DNA of 64,000 bases from Hydractinia symbiolongicarpus (taxonomy: Eukaryota; Cnidaria; Hydrozoa; Anthoathecata; Hydractiniidae): assembly GCF_029227915.1 (NCBI RefSeq), contig NC_079883.1, positions 32,242,001 through 32,306,000 on the forward strand, in the 5' to 3' direction. Shown here piece by piece: positions 49,501 through 61,256 of this stretch (position 1 is its first letter; every line of letters begins with the position of its first letter). The position numbers and the translations under genes are program-made. Below the pieces are notes generated by a model. It was not told where the DNA came from. It did no database searches and was given only the letters and a program-made list of their open reading frames with translations.

Positions 49501-52500
49501 GTATACAAAGAAAGTACCCTGTAAGTAAACTCATTTCCCGAACGATTTTTTAAATTATTTCTGCACCACTAGAACGAATGAGACTTGTAGTTTTCAAAAA
49601 TGTTTTCATTTTTAATGAGACGCTTAATGAAAGAGGTTTAATCGCCGGCAAACGAAAACCCACGATTTCCCGTAACTCCCGGGCTTGTCCCGTATAGTCA
49701 AAAGTATACAAAGAAAGTACCCAGGGAGTAAACTCATTTCCCGAACGATTTTTTAAATTATTATTTCACCACTAAAGCCCATGAGACTTGTAGTTTTTAA
49801 AAATGTTTTCATTTTTGATGAGACGCTGAATAAAAGGAGTTTAATCGCCGGCAAACGAAAACCCGCCATTTCCCGTAAACCCAGGACTCGGCCCGTATAG
49901 TCAAAAGTATACAAAGAAAGTACCCAGGGAGTAAACTCATTTCCCGAACGATTTTTTATATTATTTTTTCACCACTAAAACGCATGAGACTTGTAGTTTT
50001 TAAAAATGTTTTCATTTTTGATGAGACGCTGGATAAAAGAAGTTTAATCGCCGGCAAACTAAAACCCGCGATTTCCCGTAAATCCCAGACTCGGCCCGTA
50101 TAGTCAAAAGTATACAAAGAAAGTACCCAGGGAGTAAACTCATTTCCCGAACGATTTTTTAAATTATTTTTTCACCACTAAAACGCATGAGACTTGTAGT
50201 TTTTAGAAATGTTTTTATTTTTGATGAGACGCTTAATGAAAGTGGCTTAATCGCCGCCAAACGAAAAGCCGCGATTTCCCGTAAATCCCGGGCTTGGCCC
50301 TTATAGTCGAATGTATACAAAGAAAGTACCCTGTGAGTAAACTCATTTCCAAAACGATTTTTTAAATTATCTTTTCACCACTAAAACGCATGAGACTTGT
50401 AGTTTTCAAAAATGTTTTCATTTTTGATGAAACGCTGGATAAAAGAAGTTTAATCGCCGGCAAACGAAAACCCGCGATTTCCCGTAAATCCCCGACTCGG
50501 CCCGTATAATCAAAAGTATACAAAGAAAGTACCCTTTGAGTAAACTCATTTTCCGAACGATTTTTTAAATTATTTCTGCACCACTAGAACGAATGAGACT
50601 TGTAGTTTTCAAAAATGTTTTCATTTTTAATGAGACGCTTAATGAAAGAGGTTTAATCGCCGGCAAACGAAAACCCGCGATTTCCCGTAAATCCCGGGCT
50701 TGTCCCGTATAGTCAAAAGTATACAAAGAAAGTACCCAGGGAGTAAACTCATTACCCGAACGATTTTTTAAATTATTATTTCACCACTAAAGCCCATGAG
50801 ACTTGTAGTTTTTAAAAATGTTTTCATTTTTGATGAGACGCTGAATAAAAGGAGTTTAATCGCCGGCAAACGAAAACCCGCTATTTCCCGTAAACCCAGG
50901 ACTCGGCCCGTATAGTCAAAAGTATACAAAGAAAGTACCCAGGTAGTAAACTCATTTCCCGAACGATTTTTTAAATTATCTTTTCACCACTAAAACGCAT
51001 GAGACTTGTAGTTTTCAAAAATGTTTTCATTTTTAATGAGACGCTAAATAAAAGAAGTTTAATTGCCGGCAAACGAAAACCCGCGATTTCCCGTAAATCC
51101 CGGACTCGGCCCGTATAGTAAAAAGTATACAAAGAAAGTACTCTTTGAGTAAACTCATTTCCCGAACGATTTTTTAAATTATTTCTGCACCACTAGAACG
51201 AATGAGACTTATAGTTTTCAAAAATGTTTTCATTTTTAATGAGACGTTTAATGAAAGAGGTTTAATCGCCGGCAAACGAAAACCCGCGATTTCCAGTAAA
51301 TCCCCGACTCGGCCCGTATAATCAAAAGTATACAAAGAAAGTACCCTTTGAGTAAACTCATTTCCCGAACGATTTTTTAAATTATTTCTGCACCACTAGA
51401 ACGAATGAGACTTGTAGTTTTTAAAAATGTTTTCATTTTTAATGAGACGCTTAATGAAAGAGGTTTAATCGCCGGCAAACGAAAACCCGCGATTTCCCGT
51501 AAACCCAGGACTCGGCCCGTATAGTCAAAAGTTTACAAAGAAAGTACCCAGGTAGTAAACTCATTTCCCGAACGATTTTTTAAATTATCTTTTCACCACT
51601 AAAACGCATGAGACTTGTAGTTTTCAAAAATGTTTTCATTTTTGATGAGACGCTGGATAAAAGAAGTTTAATTGCCGGCAAACGAAAACCCGCGATTTCC
51701 CGTAAATCCCGGACTCGGCCCGTATAGTCAAAAGTATACAAAGAAAGTACTCTTTGAGTAAACTCATTTCCCGAACGATTTTTTAAATTATTTCTGCACC
51801 ACTAGAACGAATGAGACTTGTAGTTTTCAAAAATGTTTTCATTTTTATTGAGACGCTTAATGAAAGAGGTTTAATCGCCGGCAAACGAAAACCCGCGATT
51901 TCCCGTAACTCCCGGGCTTGTCCCGTATAGTCAAAAGTATACAAAGAAAGTACTCTTTGAGTAAACTCATTTCCCGAACGATTTTTTAAATTATTTCTGC
52001 ACCACTAGAACGAATGAGACTTATAGTTTTCAAAAATGTTTTCATTTTTAATGAGACGCTTAATGAAAGAGGTTTAATCGCCGGCAAACGAAAACTCGCG
52101 ATTTCCCGCAAATCCCCGACTCGGCCCGGATAATCAAAAGTATACAAAGAAAGTACCCTTTGAGTAAACTCATTTCCCGAACGATTTTTTAAATTATTTC
52201 TGCACCACTAGAACGAATGAGACTTGTAGTTTTCAAAAATGTTTTCATTTTTAATGAGACGCTTAATGAAGGAGGTTTAATCGCCGGCAAACGAAAACCC
52301 GCCATTTCCCGTAAACCCAGGACTCGGCCCGTATAGTCAAAAGTTTACAAAGAAAGTACCCAGGTAGTAAACTCATTTCCCGAACGTTTTTTTAAATTAT
52401 CTTTTCACCACTAAAACGCATGAGACTTGTAGTTTTCAAAAATGTTTTCATTTTTGATGAGACGCTGGATAAAAGAAGTTTAATTGCCGGCAAACGAAAA

Positions 52501-54373
52501 CCCGCGATTTCCCGTAAATCCCGGACTCGGCCCGTATAGTCAAAAGTATACAAAGAAAGTACTCTTTGAGTAAACTCATTTCCCGAACGATTTTTTAAAT
52601 TATTTCTGCACCACTAGAACGAATGAGACTTGTAGTTTTCAAAAATGTTTTCATTTTTAATGAGACGCTTAATGAAAGAGGTTTAATCGCCGGCAAACGA
52701 AAACCCGCGATTTCCCGTAACTCCCGGGCTTGTCCCGTATAGTCAAAAGTATACAAAGAAAGTACCCAGGGAGTAAACTCATTTCCCGAACGATTTTTTA
52801 AATTATTATTTCTCCACTAAAACGCAAGAGACTTGTAGTTTTTAAAAATGTTTTCATTTTTGATGAGACACTGAATAAAAGGAGTTTAATCGCCGGCAAG
52901 CGAAAACCCGCCATTTCCCGTAAACCCAGGACTCGGCCCGTATAGTCAAAAGTATACAAAGAAAGTACCCTTTGAGTAAACTCATTTCCTGAACGATTTT
53001 TTAAATTATTTCTGCACCACTAGAACGAATGAGACTTGTAGTTTTCAAAAATGTTTTCATTTTTAATGAGACGCCTAATGAAAGAGGTTTAATCGCCGGC
53101 AAACGAAAACCCGCGATTTCCCGTAAATCCCGGGCTTGTCCCGTATAGTGAAAAGTATACAAAGAAAGTACCCAGGGAGTAAACTCATTTCCCGAACGAT
53201 TTTTTAAATTATTATTTCACCACTAAAGCCCATGAGACTTGTAGTTTTTAAAAATGTTTTCATTTTTGATGAGACGCTGAATAAAAGTAGTTTAATCGCC
53301 GGCAAACGAAAACCCGCCATTTCCCGTAAACCCAGGACTCGGCCCGTATAGTCAAAAGTATAAAAAGAAAGTACCCAGGGAGTAAACTCATTTCCCGAAC
53401 GATTTTTTAAATTATCTTTTCACCACTAAAACGCATGAGACTTGTAGTTTTCAGAAATGTTTTTATTTTTGATGAGACGCTTAATGAAAGTGGTTTAATC
53501 GCCGGCAAACAAAAACCCGCGATTTCCCGTAAATCCCGGGCTTGGCCCGTATAGTCGAATGTATACAAAGAAAGTACCTTGTGAGTAAACTCATTTCCCG
53601 AACGATTTTTTAAATTATTTCTGCACCACTAGAACGAATGAGACTTATAGTTTTCAAAAATGTTTTCATTTTTAATGAGACGCTTAATGAAAGAGGTTTA
53701 ATCGCCGGCAAACGAAAACCCGCGATTTCCTGTAAATCCCGGGCTTGTCCCGTATAGTCGAATGTATACAAAGAAAGTACCCAGGGAGTAAACTAATTTC
53801 CCGAACGATTTTTTAAATTATTTTTTCTCCACTAAAACGCATGAGACTTGTAGTTTTCAAAAATGTTTTCATTTTTGATGATACGCTGGATAAAAGAAGT
53901 TTAATCGCCGGCAAACGAAAACCCGCGATTTCCCGTAAATCCCGGACTCGGCCCGTATAGTCAAAAGTATACAAAGAAAGTACCCTTTGAGTAAACTCAT
54001 TTCCAAAACGATTTTTTAAATTATCTTTTCACCACTAAAACGCATGAGACTTGTAGCTTTCAAAAATGTTTTCATTTTTGATGACACGCTTAATGAAAGG
54101 GGTTTAATCGTCGGCAAATCAAAAACCCGCGATTTCCCGTAAATCACGGGCTTGGCCCGTATAGTCGAATGTATACAAAGAAAGTGCCCTGTGAGTAAAC
54201 TCATTTCCAAAACGATTTTTTAAATTATCTTTTCACCACTAAAACGCGTGAGACTTGTAGTTTTCAAAAATGTTTTTATTTTTCATGAGACGCTGAATAA
54301 AAGAAGTTTAATCGCCGGCAAACAAAAACCCGCCATTTCCCGTAAACCCCGGATTTGGCCAGTATAGTCAAAT

Positions 54374-54445
54374 GTATACAAAGAATGCCGGCAAACAAAA
54401 ACCCGCGATTTCCCTTAAATCCTGGCTTGGCCCGTATAGTCGAAT
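54374..54445. repeat. 72-bp truncated monomer, 35-mer copy 3
   Basis: Same junction and same missing G as at 43795, at offset 10579. Confidence 0.9.
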
Positions 54446-54647
54446 GTATACAAAGAAAGTACCCTGTGAGTAAACTCATTTCCCGAACGATTTTTTATAT
54501 TATTTTTCACCACTAAAGCCCATGAGACTTGTAGTTTTTAAAAATGTTTTCATTTTTGATGAGACGCTGAATAAAAGAAGTTTAATCGCCCTCAAACGAA
54601 AACCCGCGACTTCCCGTAAATCCCGGACTCGGCCCGTATAGTCAAAA

Positions 54648-54797
54648 GTATACAAAGAAAGTACCCAGGGAGTAAACTCATTTCGCGAACGATTTTTTTT
54701 CATTTTTGATGAGACGCCTAATGAAAGTGGTTTAATCGCCGGCAAACGAAAACCCGCAATTTCCCTTAAATCCTGGGCTTGGTCCGTATAGTCGAAT
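54648..54797. repeat. 150-bp truncated monomer ('catttcgcgaacg' variant)
   Basis: Copy-3 counterpart of 44069 (offset 10579). Confidence 0.88.
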
Positions 54798-55000
54798 GTA
54801 TACAAAGAAAGTACCCTGTGAGTAAACTCATTTCCCGAACGATTTTTCAAATTATTTCTGCACCACTAGAACGAATGAGACTTGTAGTTTTCAAAAATGT
54901 TTTCATTTTTAATGAGACGCTTAATGAAAGAGGTTTAATCGCCGCCAAACGAAAACCCGCGATTTCCCGTAAATCCCGGGCTTGTCCCGTATAGTCAAAA

Positions 55001-55150
55001 GTATACAAAGAAAGTACCCAGGGAGTAAACTCATTTCCCGAACGATTTTTTTTCATTTTTGATGAGACGCCTAATGAAAGTGGTTTAATCGCCGGCAAAC
55101 GAAAACCCGCCATTTCCCGTAAACCCAGGACTCGGCCCGTATAGTCAAAA
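55001..55150. repeat. 150-bp truncated monomer
   Basis: Copy-3 counterpart of 44422 (offset 10579). Confidence 0.88.
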
Positions 55151-56367
55151 GTATACAAAGAAAGTACCCAGGGAGTAAACTCATTTCCCGAACGATTTTT
55201 TAAATTATCTTTTCACCACTAAAACGCATGAGACTTGTAGTTTTAAGAAATGTTTTTATTTTGATGAGACGCTTAATTAAAGTGGTTTAATCGCCGGCAA
55301 ACGAAAACCCGCGATTTCCCGTAAATCCCGGGCTTGGCCCGTATAGTCGAATGTATACAAAGAAAGTACCCTGTGAGTAAACTCATTTCCAAAACGATTT
55401 TTTGAATTATCTTTTCACCACTAAAACGCATGAGACTTGTAGTTTTCAAAAATGTTTTTATTTTTGATGAGACGCTGGATAAAAGAAGTTTAATCGCCGG
55501 CAAACGAAAACGCGCGATTTCCCGTAAATCCCGGACTCGGCCCGTATAATCAAAAGTATACAAAGAAAGTACTCTTTGAGTAAACTCATTTCCCGAACGA
55601 TTTTTTAAATTATTTCTGCACCACTAGAACGAATGAGACTTATAGTTTTCAAAAATGTTTTCATTTTTAATGAGACGCTTAATGAAAGAGGTTTAATCGC
55701 CGGCAAACGAAAACCCGCGATTTCCCGTAAATCCCGGGCTTGTCCCGTATAGTCGAATGTATACAAAGGAAGTACCCAGGGAGTAAACTCATTTCCCGGA
55801 CGATTTTTTAAATTATTTTTTCTCCACTAAAACGCATGAGACTTGTAGTTTTCAAAAATGTTTTCATTTTTGATGAGACGCTGGATAAAAGAAGTTTAAT
55901 CGCCGGCAAACGAAAACCCGCGATTTCCCGTAAATCCCGGACTCGGCCCGTATAGTCAAAAGTATACAAAGAAAGTACCCTTTGAGTAAACTCATTTCCC
56001 GAACGATTTTTTAAATTATTTCTGCACCACTAGAACGAATGAGACTTGTAGCTTCCAAAAATGTTTTGATTTTTAATGAGACGCTTAATGAAAGAGGTTT
56101 AATCGCCGGCAAACGAAAACCCGCGATTTCCCGTAAGTCCCGGGCTTGTCCCGTATAGTCTAATGTATACAAAGAAAGTGCCCTGTGAGTAAACTCATTT
56201 CCCGAACGATTTTTTAAATTATTTTTTCTCCACTAAAACGCATGAGTCTTGTAGTTTTCAAAAATGTTTTCATTTTTGATGAGACGCTGAATAAAAGAAG
56301 TTTAATCGCCGGCAAACAAAAACCCGCCATTTCCCGTAAACCCCGGACTCGGCCAGTATAGTCATAT

Positions 56368-56440
56368 GTATACAAAGAAGGCCGGCAAACGAAAACCGGC
56401 GATTTCCCTTAAATCCTGGGCTTGGGCCGTATAGTCGAAT
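56368..56440. repeat. 73-bp truncated monomer (variant junction)
   Basis: Junction 'aaagaaggccggc', one base different from the 72-bp form, with 'ggccagtatagtcatatg' upstream. It keeps the G missing from the 72-bp form ('cctgggcttggg'). The shared breakpoint and upstream 'ggccagtatag' suggest common descent. Confidence 0.88.
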
Positions 56441-56834
56441 GTATACAAAGAAAGTACCCTGTGAGTAAACTCATTACCCGAACGATTTTTCAAATTATTT
56501 CTGCACCACTAGAACGAATGAGATTTGTAGTTTTCAAAAATGTTTTAATTTCTAATGAGACGCTTAATGAAAGAGGTTTAATCGCCGGCAAACGAAAACC
56601 CGCGATTTCCCGCAAATCCCGGGCTTGTCCCGTATAGTCAAAAGTATACAAAGAAAGTACCCAGGGAGTAAACTCATTTCCCGAACGATTTTTTAAATTA
56701 TTATTTCACCACTAAAGCCCATGAGACTTGTAGTTTTTAAAAATGTTTTCATTTTTGATGAGACCCTGAATAAAAGGAGTTTAATCGCCGGCAAACGAAA
56801 ACCCGCCATTTCCCGTAAACCCAGGACTCGGCCC

Positions 56835-57313
56835 GTATAGTCAAAAGTATACAAAGAAAGTACCGAGGAAGTAAAATCATTTCCCGAACGATTTTTTAAA
56901 TTATTTTTTCACCACTAAAACGCATGAGACTTGTAGTTTTTAGAAATGTTTTCATTTTTGATGAGACGCTTAATGAAAGTGGTTTAATCGCCGTCAAACG
57001 AAAACCCGCGATTTCCCGTAAATCCCGGGCTTGGCCCGTATAGTCGAATGTATACAAAGAAAGTACCCTGTGAGTAAACTCATTTCCAAAACGATTTTTT
57101 AAATTATCTTTTCACCACTAAAACGCATGAGACTTGTAGTTTTCAAAAAATGTTTTCATTTTTGATGAGACGCTGAATAAAAGAAGTTTAGTCGCCGGCA
57201 AACGAAAACCCGCCATTTCCCGTAAATTCCGGACTCGGCCCGTATAGTCAAAAGTATACAAAGAAAGTACCCAGGGAGTAAACTCATTTCCCGAACGATT
57301 TTTTAAATTATTT
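56835..57313. repeat. 479-bp patch matching 14632-15110
   Basis: Offset 42203. I found no difference between the two segments over this span. Markers in common order: 'taccgaggaagtaaaatc', 'gtttttagaaatg', 'atcgccgtcaaacg', six-A 'caaaaaatg', 'gtttagtcgccgg' and 'gtaaattccggactcgg'. The related copy at 16460-16938 has 'aaaactcatgag', which the patch lacks, so 14.6 kb is the closer relative. Flanks differ on both sides ('cccaggactcggcccg' against 'cccggactcggcctg' on the left; 'tttctgcacc' against 'ttttttcacc' on the right). Confidence 0.85.
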
Positions 57314-57659
57314 CTGCACCACTAGAACGAATGAGACTTGTAGCTTCCAAAAATGTTTTGATTTTTAATGAGACGCTTAATGAAAGAGGTTTAATCGCCG
57401 GCAAACGAAAACCCGCGATTTCCCGTAAGTCCCGGGCTTGTCCCGTATAGTCTAATGTATACAAAGAAAGTGCCCTGTGAGTAAACTCATTTCCCGAACG
57501 ATTTTTTAAATTATTTTTTCTCCACTAAAACGCATGAGTCTTGTAGTTTTCAAAAATGTTTTCATTTTTGATGAGACGCTGAATAAAAGAAGTTTAATCG
57601 CCGGCAAACAAAAACCCGCCATTTCCCGTAAACCCCGGACTCGGCCAGTATAGTCATAT

Positions 57660-57732
57660 GTATACAAAGAAGGCCGGCAAACGAAAACCGGCGATTTCCC
57701 TTAAATCCTGGGCTTGGGCCGTATAGTCGAAT
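57660..57732. repeat. 73-bp truncated monomer, second copy
   Basis: Identical in context to 56368, 1292 bp downstream, within the duplicated block that flanks the 56835-57313 patch. Confidence 0.88.
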
Positions 57733-58150
57733 GTATACAAAGAAAGTACCCTGTGAGTAAACTCATTACCCGAACGATTTTTCAAATTATTTCTGCACCA
57801 CTAGAACGAATGAGATTTGTAGTTTTCAAAAATGTTTTAATTTCTAATGAGACGCTTAATGAAAGAGGTTTAATCGCCGGCAAACGAAAACCCGCGATTT
57901 CCCGCAAATCCCGGGCTTGTCCCGTATAGTCAAAAGTATACAAAGAAAGTACCCAGGGAGTAAACTCATTTCCCGAACGATTTTTTAAATTATTATTTCA
58001 CCACTAAAGCCCATGAGACTTGTAGTTTTTAAAAATGTTTTCATTTTTGGTGAGACCCTGAATAAAAGGAGTTTAATCGCCGGCAAACGAAAACCCGCCA
58101 TTTCCCGTAAACCCAGGACTCGGCCCGTATAGTCAAAAGTATACAAAGAA

Positions 58151-59226
58151 AGTACCCAGGAAGTAAACTCATTTCCCGAACGATTTTTTAAATTACTTTT
58201 TCACCACTAAAACGCATGACACTTGTAGTTTTTAAAAATGTTTTCATTTTTGATGAGACGCTGAATAAAAGAAGTTTAATTGCCGGCAAACGAAAACCCG
58301 CCATTTCCCGTAAACCCAGGACTCGGCCCGTATTGTCAAAAGTATACAAAGAAAGTGCCCAGGGAGTAAACTCATTTCCCAAACGATTTTTTAAATTATT
58401 TTTTCACCACTAAAACGCATGAGACTTGTAGTTTTCAAAAATGTTTTCATTTTTGATGAGACGCTGAATAAAAGAAGTTTAATCGCTGTCAAACGAAAAC
58501 TCGCGATTTCCCGTAAATCGCGGGCTTGGCCCGTATAGTCAAAAGTATACAAAGAAAGTACCCTGTGAGTAAACTCATTTCAAGAACGATTTTTTAAATT
58601 ATTATTTCACCACTAAAGCCCATGAGACTATTACTTTTTAAAAATGTTTTCATTTTTGATGAGACGCTGAATAAAAGGAGTTTAATCGCCGGCAACCGAA
58701 ATCCCGCCATTTCCCGTAAGCCCAGGACTCGGCCCGTATAGTCAAAAGTATACAAAGAAAGTACCCAGGGAGTAAACTCATTTCCCGAACGATTTTTTAA
58801 ATTATTTTTTCACCACTAAAACGCATGAGACTTGTAGTTTTCAAAAATGTTTTCATTTTTGATGAGACGCTGGATAAAAGAAGTTTAATCGCCGGCAAAC
58901 GAAAACCCGCAATTTCCCGTAAATCCCGGACTCGGCCCGTATAGTCAAAAGTATACAAAGAAAGTACCCAGGGAGTAAACTCATTTCCTGAACAATTTTT
59001 TAAACTATTTTTTCACCACTAAAACGCATGAGACTTGTAGTTTTCAAAAATGTTTTCATTTTTGATGAAACGCTTAATGAAAGTGGTTTAATCGCCGGCA
59101 AACGAAAACCCGCGATTTCCCGTAAATCCCGGGCTTGGCCCGTATAGTCGAATGTATACAAAGAAAGTACCCTATGAGTAAACTCATTTCCAGAACGATT
59201 TTTTAAATTAGTTTTTCACCACTAAA
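58151..59226. repeat. Satellite monomers without a clear HOR
   Basis: About five near-consensus monomers with private variants: 'gcatgacacttg' near 58213, 'aaatcgcggg' near 58516, 'gactattactttt' near 58626, 'ggcaaccgaaatcc' near 58691. Nothing else is present. Confidence 0.8.
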
Positions 59227-61256
59227 ACGCATAAAACTTCTAGTTTTCAAAAATGTTTTCATTTTTGATGAGACGCTGAATAAAGGAAGTTTAATCGCCG
59301 TCAAACGAAAACCCGCGATTTCCCGTAAATCCCGGGCTTGGCCCGTATAGTCAAAAGTATACAAAGAAAGTACCCAGGGAGTAAACTCATTTCCCAAACG
59401 ATTTTTTAAATTATTTTGTCACCACTAAAACGCATGAGACTTGTAGTTTTCAAAAATGTTTTCATTTTTGATGAGACGCTGGATAAAAGAAGTTTAATCG
59501 CCGGCAAACGAAAACCCGCGATTTCCCGTAAATCCCGGACTCGGCCCGTATAGTCAAAAGTATACAAAGCACGAACCCAGGGAGTAAACTCATTTCCCGA
59601 ACGATTTTTTAAATTAGTTTTTCACCACTAAAACGCATGAGACTTGTAGTTTTCAAAAATGTTTTCATTTTTGATGAAACGCTTAATGAAAGTGGTTTAA
59701 TCGCCGGCAAACGAAAACCCGCGATTTCCCGTAAATCCCAGGCTTGGCCCGTATAGTCAAAAGTATACAAAGAAAGTACCCAGGGAGTAAACTCATTTCC
59801 TAAACAATTTTTTAAATTAGTTTTTCACCACTAAAACGCATAAAACTTCTAGTTTTCAAAAATGTTTTCATTTTTGATGAGACGCTGAATAAAGGAAGTT
59901 TAATCGCCGTCAAACGAAAACCCGCGATTTCCCGTAAATCCCGGGCTTGGCCCGTATAGTCAAAAGTATACAAAGAAAGTACCCAGGGAGTAAACTCATT
60001 TCCCAAACGATTTTTTAAATTATTTTGTCACCACTAAAACGCATGAGACTTGTAGTTTTCAAAAGTGTTTTCATTTTTGATGAGACGCTGAATAAAAGAA
60101 GTTTAATCGCCGGCAAACGAAAACCCACGATTTCACGTAAATCCCAGGCTTGGCCCGTATAGTCGAATGTATACAAAGAAAGTACCCTGTGAGTAAACTC
60201 ATTTCCAGAACGATTTTTTAAATTATTATTTCACCACTAAAACGCATAAAACTTCTAGTTTTCAAAAATGTTTTCATTTTTGATGAGACGCTGAATAAAG
60301 GAAGTTTAATCGCCGTCAAACGAAAACCCGCGATTTCCCGTAAATCCCGGGCTTGGCCCGTATAGTCAAAAGTATACAAAGAAAGTACCCAGGGAGTAAA
60401 CTCATTTCCCAAACGATTTTTTAAATTATTTTGTCACCACTAAAACGCATGAGACTTGTAGTTTTCAAAAATGTTTTCATTTTTGATGAGACGCTGGATA
60501 AAAGAAGTTTAATCGCCGGCAAACGAAAACCCGCGATTTCCCGTAAATCCCGGACTCGGCCCGTATAGTCAAAAGTATACAAAGCACGAACCCAGGGAGT
60601 AAACTCATTTCCCGAACGATTTTTTAAATTAGTTTTTCACCACTAAAACGCATGAGACTTGTAGTTTTCAAAAATGTTTTCATTTTTGATGAAACGCTTA
60701 ATGAAAGTGGTTTAATCGCCGGCAAACGAAAACCCGCGATTTCCCGTAAATCCCAGGCTTGGCCCGTATAGTCAAAAGTATACAAAGAAAGTACCCAGGG
60801 AGTAAACTCATTTCCTAAACAATTTTTTAAATTAGTTTTTCACCACTAAAACGCATAAAACTTCTAGTTTTCAAAAATGTTTTCATTTTTGATGAGACGC
60901 TGAATAAAGGAAGTTTAATCGCCGTCAAACGAAAACCCGCGATTTCCCGTAAATCCCGGGCTTGGCCCGTATAGTCAAAAGTATACAAAGAAAGTACCCA
61001 GGGAGTAAACTCATTTCCCAAACGATTTTTTAAATTATTTTGTCACCACTAAAACGCATGAGACTTGTAGTTTTCAAAAGTGTTTTCATTTTTGATGAGA
61101 CGCTGAATAAAAGAAGTTTAATCGCCGGCAAACGAAAACCCACGATTTCACGTAAATCCCAGGCTTGGCCCGTATAGTCGAATGTATACAAAGAAAGTAC
61201 CCTGTGAGTAAACTCATTTCCAGAACGATTTTTTAAATTATTATTTCACCACTAAA
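59227..61256. repeat. HOR domain 10: 5-mer (1015 bp), two copies
   Basis: Copies at about 59227-60241 and 60242-61256. 'acgcataaaacttctag' begins near 59228, 59837, 60243 and 60852 (steps 609, 406, 609). The unusual 'caaagcacgaaccc', replacing 'caaagaaagtaccc', occurs at 59566 and 60581, 1015 bp apart. The 1015 bp is exactly 5 x 203. Confidence 0.88.

Larger units (their letters stand above)
46365..50131. repeat. 35-mer HOR, copy 2, with a 15-monomer internal deletion (3767 bp)
   Basis: Matches copy 1 at +6812 up to the junction at 47473-47480, then at +3767. The difference, 3045 bp, is exactly 15 x 203, so phase is preserved across the deletion. Left of the junction it reads 'tttttaatgagacg' as at ~40650-40670; right of it 'atgagacgctgaataaaag' as at ~43708-43727. 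The rest repeats 43.7-46.4 kb nearly unchanged. Confidence 0.88.
50132..55870. repeat. 35-mer HOR, copy 3 (3' end missing)
   Basis: Matches 39553-45290 at +10579. By eye I saw about ten scattered substitutions outside the patch, for example 'aacgcaagag' at 52821 for 'aacgcatgag', 'ataaaaag' near 53361 for 'atacaaag', 'ttcctgtaaa' near 53729 for 'ttcccgtaaa', and 'gtagctttc' at 54054. The last ~1.07 kb of the unit (as at 45290-46364 and 49056-50131) is absent: at ~55870 the sequence passes into 'gatgagacgctgg' monomers instead of 'agatgagactctg'. Confidence 0.85.
55871..58150. repeat. HOR domain 9: 1292-bp duplication around a foreign patch
   Basis: The block from about 56015 to 56850 recurs from about 57307 to 58142 (offset 1292). 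Shared rare variants are 'gtagcttccaaaaatg', 'tgttttgattttt', 'gtctaatgtatac', 'cattacccgaacg', 'tttctaatgagacg' and 'gagaccctgaat'. The length is six monomers plus one 73-bp truncated monomer. Between the copies lies the 479-bp patch at 56835-57313. Confidence 0.85.

Noticed and set aside
46365-50131. The three-copy 35-mer as an assembly artefact
   Set aside because: Copies differ by scattered substitutions, a conversion-like patch and a deletion with a clean junction, which a simple duplication of reads would not give. Read-level confirmation is still needed.
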